Source: an uncultured Ignavibacteriota bacterium (GTDB lineage: Bacteria > Bacteroidota > Ignavibacteria > UBA10030 > UBA8401). From it: a stretch of 18,889 bases of DNA. A model generated the notes under the pieces. That model made no database searches. It was not told the DNA's origin and saw only the letters and a list, made by a program, of their open reading frames with translations. Each line of letters begins with the position of its first letter. The stretch's first letter is position 1. Positions 15,130-18,889 of this stretch are shown here, one piece after another. Both the position numbers and the translations under genes were made by a program. The stretch covers positions 1 through 18,889 of the forward strand of contig CAIVNT010000010.1 of the NCBI GenBank assembly GCA_903907305.1, read 5' to 3'.

Positions 15130-15588
15130 ATGAAACGTACCGCACTGTTCATATTTTTTCTTTTTCTCCTCACACTGACGAATGCACTGAATGCTCAGTC
15201 CATTCGATGGTTTGAAACGGAAAAAGCTGAGATCCTTTCGGTCATACAACATCAAGTGGATGGCTGGAACGACGGGAACATTGAAGCATTCATGCAGGGA
15301 TACGCGAAAAGCGATTCACTCCGTTTCGCATCTGGCGGTAGCGTAACATACGGTTGGAAGAACATGCTGTCAAGATATCAGAAACGATATTCTACACGGG
15401 ATTCGATGGGCACACTCATCTTTACAGGAATAGCGGTAGACCTGATCTCAAATGATGCTGCCGTCGCCTTCGGCACCTGGAAACTGAAACGGGAAAAGGA
15501 CCAGCCATGGGGCTTATTCACTTTGCTTTTCAAAAAATTTAACGGTGAGTGGCGGATCGTTCACGACCACACATCATCCGGAAACTGA
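15130..15588 (+). CDS. Exported SnoaL/DUF4440-like (NTF2-fold) protein
   Basis: The 152-residue product has a Sec signal peptide (MKRTALFIFFLFLLTLTNALNAQ). The mature region resembles the NTF2-like SnoaL/DUF4440 group: an initial helix with VIQHQVDGWNDGNIEAFMQGYAKSDSLRFASGG and a C-terminal sheet with AVAFGTWKLKREKD, FTLLFKKFNGEWRIVHDHTS. Members of this fold bind small ligands or are catalytic, so the activity cannot be deduced. The ATG at 15130 is chosen because the signal peptide begins there; a longer in-frame reading would overlap the DCC gene. The coiled-coil kinase-like gene starts eight bases after its stop. The pairing may mean a periplasmic partner for that membrane protein. Confidence 0.82.
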   Translation: MKRTALFIFFLFLLTLTNALNAQSIRWFETEKAEILSVIQHQVDGWNDGNIEAFMQGYAKSDSLRFASGGSVTYGWKNMLSRYQKRYSTRDSMGTLIFTGIAVDLISNDAAVAFGTWKLKREKDQPWGLFTLLFKKFNGEWRIVHDHTSSGN

Positions 15589-15596
15589 CCGCATCA

Positions 15597-17939
15597 ATGG
15601 ACGTTATCATCTATTCTTTTTTCACCGTTGCAGCACTTGGCGGAATCTCGTATTACGCCATCAAACAGCGCTATGCCGGTCTGCTCCAGGAAGAACAAGA
15701 AAAATATTTTTCCCTCCGGAATAACGAACTCCAGCTCCTTTCCGAAAAACAGCGCTTGGAAAGTGTGCTGAAGGAAAAAGAACAGCAAATCACCGATATC
15801 CGCAATCATATCTCATCTGAAGAGACGAAAGCGACATCGCTCGGCAGCGAGGTGATCACGAAGGACAAGCAGATCCAATCCCTTTCTGCACAGCTTCAGC
15901 ACGAAACACAGCAGCGCGCCACGCTGCAGCGGGAACTCGCCTCCATTGAACAGCAACTGACCGAATCCAAACGGACCATCGCGGAAGAAGAAACTCTTTC
16001 CGTATCATTAAAGAACGAGGTCTCCGCAAAAGAACAGGCGATCCGCACACTTTCCGAACAGCTGCAGCAGCAGACCGAACAGAAGAATTCCCTACAACAG
16101 GAGATCGTCACGATCGAAGAGACACTCTCCGAATTCAAATCGAAAGTATCCGTGGAAGAATCCAAAGCCGTCACCTTGAGCAGCGAAGTTTCAACGAAAG
16201 ATGAAACCATCCAGACGCTCTCGTCGGAACTTCATCAGCAGACCGAGGTCCGGTCCAAAGTGGAACAGATCCTCTCCCAAAAGGAAGAAGAAGCGGCGCT
16301 TCTTGCCTCGCGCATCAGAGAAGAGGAAGAGAAACGGTCGGCACTCATGAATGAACTCGGCACCAAAGAGCAGCACTTCCAATCCACGCTCGATCAGCAG
16401 ACTACAGAACTTCAGCAGGTGAATGCCGCCCTGCAGCGAGAGATGGAGCTCCGCTCGTCAAGCGAAACCCGGTCGCAGGAAAGCATCCATGAACTGCAGC
16501 ATCAGATCGAGCAGCTGCAGAACGAACTGAGCTCCACACGAAGTGCCAACGAATCATTGAACAGTGCACGTGAACAGCTCGGTTCCGAGTTCGGCTCGAA
16601 AGAATCCGAATACCGCCAGAAATTGTTGGACATGGAAGAGCTCTACTCAATGCTTCAATCGGATTTCGATACAACATCCGTACAGCTCAAAGAGCAGATC
16701 AGCATTCGCGAGACATCCGAACATGCTCTTCAGGAGAGTAAACAGAAACTCTATTCTCTCATCAGCGAACTTGAACAAAAGAATGCAGACCAATCCAATG
16801 CGATCGCCGCTTTACAGTCCGAACTTTCCGTGAAATCCAACGATCTGGATCTTGCGGGACAGAGCATCCATAACATCCTCCGGCAGATCCCCATTCCGGT
16901 ATTTGTGGTGAACGAGAACGGCAACTGCGAATACTGTAATGATTCTCTGAAAGAGCTTGTCGGATATGGAATGGACGAACTGAACGACAAGCATTTCTCC
17001 CGTCTTTTCCCCGACGAAGACCGTTCGTTCTACGAAGAGCAATGGAAAAGTACGCTGAATCGGGCGGAACAATTCCAGGGCGAAACGCGCATTCTCGCAG
17101 CAACCGGCGATCCGATCTCCGCTTCGGTCAACTTCGTCGATATCCGTCCCAATGGTGAAATGACGAAATATGTTGGCTTTATTTTCGACAGAACCACCGA
17201 AAAAGACGCGAAAAGACACTTCACTGCCGCCAAAGAACGTGAACAGGAACTGCTCGATCTGAAATCCCGATTTATCGGTATGGTAAGCAATCAGCTCCGC
17301 ACATCACTGGTGACGATGGCGACCAACACAGAACTGATGGAACGCTTCATCGACAAGTGGAGCGACGAACGGCGCTATCATTCATTTCTGCGCATCAACG
17401 AATCGATCCGCCAGATGCTCGAGCTCGTCCGGGACGTCACCTTCACCACACAGGCGACCACCGATCAATATATACTCAGTATCACTCCGGTCAATTTGGA
17501 ATCGCTCTTCCAGTCCGCTGCCAAAGAACTGACAGCGGATCTCGAATCGCATCACCATTTCATCCTCTCCGAACAGGGAAACATCTCCTCCGTTTCGTTG
17601 GATGAGAAACTCCTGAAGACGATCATCACTCAGCTCCTTTCCAATGCATTCAAATATTCGCGGGACAATACGGAAGTGAATGCTCATATCGAACTTGTGA
17701 ATTCATCCTGCATCATCAAGATCAGCGATCAGGGGATCGGTATCCCGGCGGCCGAACAGAAACATCTCTTCTCGTCGTTCTTCCGCGCATCGAATGTGAG
17801 CAACATCTACGGTACAGGACTCGGTCTCACCATTGCTCAGCAATGCGTGCAGATGCACGGCGGTTCCATCTCGGTCAACAGCGAATTGAACAAAGGAACG
17901 ACCGTCACCGTCTCGCTTCCAGTATCGCACAACAATTAA
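15597..17939 (+). CDS. Membrane-anchored coiled-coil/PAS protein with a histidine-less kinase core
   Basis: This 780-residue protein has an N-terminal membrane helix (about 4-20) and a long Gln/Glu/Ser-rich coiled coil (about 28-420). A PAS domain (about 425-540, IPIPVFVVNENGNCEYCN) and a DHp/HATPase core follow. In the DHp motif FIGMVSNQLRTSL, the expected SHELRTP has become S-N565-Q-L-R-T-S, so the phospho-accepting His is missing. The ATPase motifs look intact: N683 (LLSNAFKYS), D711 (SDQGIGIP) and G739 onward (GTGLGLTIAQQC). It may bind ATP and act as a scaffold or pseudokinase, or modulate another kinase. Three 56-residue repeats lie at 65-120, 121-176 and 177-232. The ATG at 15597 is chosen because the membrane helix follows immediately. 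No response-regulator gene is adjacent. Confidence 0.88.
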   Translation: MDVIIYSFFTVAALGGISYYAIKQRYAGLLQEEQEKYFSLRNNELQLLSEKQRLESVLKEKEQQITDIRNHISSEETKATSLGSEVITKDKQIQSLSAQLQHETQQRATLQRELASIEQQLTESKRTIAEEETLSVSLKNEVSAKEQAIRTLSEQLQQQTEQKNSLQQEIVTIEETLSEFKSKVSVEESKAVTLSSEVSTKDETIQTLSSELHQQTEVRSKVEQILSQKEEEAALLASRIREEEEKRSALMNELGTKEQHFQSTLDQQTTELQQVNAALQREMELRSSSETRSQESIHELQHQIEQLQNELSSTRSANESLNSAREQLGSEFGSKESEYRQKLLDMEELYSMLQSDFDTTSVQLKEQISIRETSEHALQESKQKLYSLISELEQKNADQSNAIAALQSELSVKSNDLDLAGQSIHNILRQIPIPVFVVNENGNCEYCNDSLKELVGYGMDELNDKHFSRLFPDEDRSFYEEQWKSTLNRAEQFQGETRILAATGDPISASVNFVDIRPNGEMTKYVGFIFDRTTEKDAKRHFTAAKEREQELLDLKSRFIGMVSNQLRTSLVTMATNTELMERFIDKWSDERRYHSFLRINESIRQMLELVRDVTFTTQATTDQYILSITPVNLESLFQSAAKELTADLESHHHFILSEQGNISSVSLDEKLLKTIITQLLSNAFKYSRDNTEVNAHIELVNSSCIIKISDQGIGIPAAEQKHLFSSFFRASNVSNIYGTGLGLTIAQQCVQMHGGSISVNSELNKGTTVTVSLPVSHNN
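15789..16292 (+). repeat. Three tandem 168-bp coding repeats (56 residues each)
   Basis: Units at 15789-15956, 15957-16124 and 16125-16292 encode the same pattern: EE(T/S)-(L/K) near position 11, a hydrophobic L at 18, EVxxK(D/E)xxI(Q/R) at 21-30, LSxxLxxxT at 32-40. Each is 56 residues, exactly eight heptads, so the coiled-coil register is kept. A degraded fourth unit (EEEEKRSALMNELGTKEQHFQ) follows. The DNA copies have diverged much more than the protein pattern. Confidence 0.8.
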
Positions 17940-17957
17940 CACGAAGATAATTGAATA

Positions 17958-18005
17958 GTCACCCTGAGCGATCCCGGCGTTTTTTGCCGGGAGAGTCAAA
18001 AGGTC
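17958..18005. repeat. GTCACCCTGAG-type intergenic hairpin repeat
   Basis: GTCACCCTGAGCGA is followed by the arms TCCCGGC (17972-17978) and GCCGGGA (17986-17992) around a seven-base loop with six T, then GAGTCAAAAGGTCT. It fills most of the 91-base gap between the kinase-like gene and the DUF2461 gene and has the same flanks as the unit at 11374. Confidence 0.8.
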
Positions 18006-18030
18006 TTTCTAAAAATAATAAAGAGACGGT

Positions 18031-18738
18031 ATGCTAAAAGAACTGGACGAACAGCAATTCCCTCCTTTCGAAGGATTCCCCAAAGAGAGTGTTGCCTTTT
18101 TAAAAAGGCTGAAGAAGAATAACAACCGCGAGTGGTTCCACGCGCGCAAGGACGAGTACGAAGAGTCCATCAAGTTCCCCATGCAGTGTTTCATCTCATC
18201 CATGCAACCGCTCTTTGCGGATTTCGCGCCGCAGTTCGATGTCAGCCCCAAACGCTCCATGTTCCGCATCTATCGCGATACACGCTTCAGCAAAGATAAG
18301 ACCCCCTACAAAACACATATGGCGGCTCATTTCGTCCTGCGCGGAAAACCGAAAGGGTTCGAAGGGTCGGGATATTATCTCCACATTGCTCCGGGCGAAG
18401 TCTTCATCGGCGGCGGCATCTACATGCCGGATAATGATCAGCTGAAGAATATCCGCAAAGCGATCGCAGAGAATTCCAAGGAGTTCCTCTCCATCGTCAA
18501 CAAACCGTCATTCAAGAAGATGTTCCCCGCCATCAACGGCGCAAAACTTTCCCGACCGCCGCAAGGATTCGATCCCAATCATCCGATGATCGAATGGCTG
18601 AAGATGAAACAGTTCTTCACCGGACTGGATCTGAAGGAAGACGTTTGCTATAAGAAGGATTTTTCAAAGCTTATCGCAAAGCACTGCAAAGAACTCGCTC
18701 CGCTCGTAGATTTTTTGAATAAGGCCATGGGGCTATAA
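18031..18738 (+). CDS. DUF2461 (TIGR02453) family protein
   Basis: The 235-residue cytoplasmic product matches the DUF2461/TIGR02453 family, whose function is not established. Family landmarks are FPKESVAFLKRLKKNNNREWFHARKDEYE (about 16-44), FRIYRDTRFSKDKTPYKTHMAAHF (about 77-100) with many conserved charged residues, and GYYLHIAPGEVFIGGGIYMPD (about 112-132). Length is normal for the family. No signal peptide or membrane segment is present. The start follows AGAGACGGT, a plausible weak ribosome-binding site. It is separated from the previous gene by a hairpin repeat and appears complete, with only 151 bases left in the window. Confidence 0.92.
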   Translation: MLKELDEQQFPPFEGFPKESVAFLKRLKKNNNREWFHARKDEYEESIKFPMQCFISSMQPLFADFAPQFDVSPKRSMFRIYRDTRFSKDKTPYKTHMAAHFVLRGKPKGFEGSGYYLHIAPGEVFIGGGIYMPDNDQLKNIRKAIAENSKEFLSIVNKPSFKKMFPAINGAKLSRPPQGFDPNHPMIEWLKMKQFFTGLDLKEDVCYKKDFSKLIAKHCKELAPLVDFLNKAMGL

Positions 18739-18863
18739 AAGCATTGCAAGATTACAAGATTGAAAGATTATTAAATTCTTTATGGGCTCTTCTCCCGATC
18801 GAGTGGGTAAAATCAGGAGCTATTTTGGTTAAAAATCAGGCAGCATACAGGCAAGGATTTTAA

Positions 18864-18882
18864 GACGAAGATATTCTTCGTC
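18864..18882. repeat. Short perfect palindrome at window edge
   Basis: GACGAAGA (18864-18871) and TCTTCGTC (18875-18882) pair around TAT. The letters recall the GACGAAGAATCT flank of the intergenic repeats, so it may be part of another copy cut by the window edge. There is no T run after it, so it is not a standard terminator. The rest of 18739-18889 shows nothing I can support. Confidence 0.5.
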
Positions 18883-18889
18883 TCGCAAC

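Noticed and set aside
18864..18882. Intrinsic terminator for the DUF2461 gene
   Set aside because: The palindrome lacks a following T run and lies over 120 bases from the stop codon.

Overview
This 18.9 kb chromosomal window, of moderate G+C content, most resembles a member of the Bacteroidota/Chlorobiota/Ignavibacteria (FCB) group. The reasons are AT-rich promoter elements close to the Bacteroidota -7 consensus TAnnTTTG (TATTTTTG at 111, TATCTTTG at 6136 and 8712, near matches elsewhere), few strong Shine-Dalgarno sequences, and protein families common in that group. This placement is an inference; the window has no rRNA or marker gene that would prove it. All genes but one (ybaK-like) are on the + strand. 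I saw no tRNA, rRNA, CRISPR array, transposase or phage gene.

Region 1 (158-3266) is a compact surface-polysaccharide operon: an NAD-dependent sugar epimerase/dehydratase, a GT2 glycosyltransferase whose N-terminal membrane anchor is encoded as a separate 42-codon reading frame joined by a TAATG overlap, and a second GT2 transferase of the rhamnosyltransferase type. Region 2 (3431-5413) holds a glycerate/2-hydroxyacid dehydrogenase, a small exported protein and a Nudix hydrolase. It ends in a palindrome-rich convergent intergenic region facing a ybaK-like tRNA deacylase (5609-6094, minus). Region 3 (6154-8340) is a two-component system, a histidine kinase followed by an OmpR-type regulator. 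A 400-bp repeat-filled gap follows.

Region 4 (8742-9815) encodes an exported protein made of two tandem GH2-type sugar-binding domains without a catalytic barrel, followed by a clear intrinsic terminator. Region 5 (10049-12578) has two adjacent GT-B fold glycosyltransferase-like genes. The second resembles MGDG synthase/diacylglycerol glucosyltransferase; the first is a divergent relative. They may make or transfer a glycolipid. Region 6 (12671-15044) contains a small membrane protein, apaG, a lipoprotein of the serine beta-lactamase/esterase family and a DCC-family thiol oxidoreductase. Region 7 (15130-18738) contains an exported SnoaL/DUF4440-like protein. It is followed by a large membrane-anchored coiled-coil/PAS protein with a histidine-kinase core in which the phospho-accepting histidine is asparagine, and then by a DUF2461 (TIGR02453) family protein.

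The most notable signals are the histidine-less kinase with its 56-residue coiled-coil repeats, the split GT2 gene, the unusual GT-B pair, the doubled sugar-binding protein, and several related hairpin-bearing intergenic repeats (cores GTCATTCTGAG, GTCACCCTGAG and GTCATCCCC) scattered between genes.
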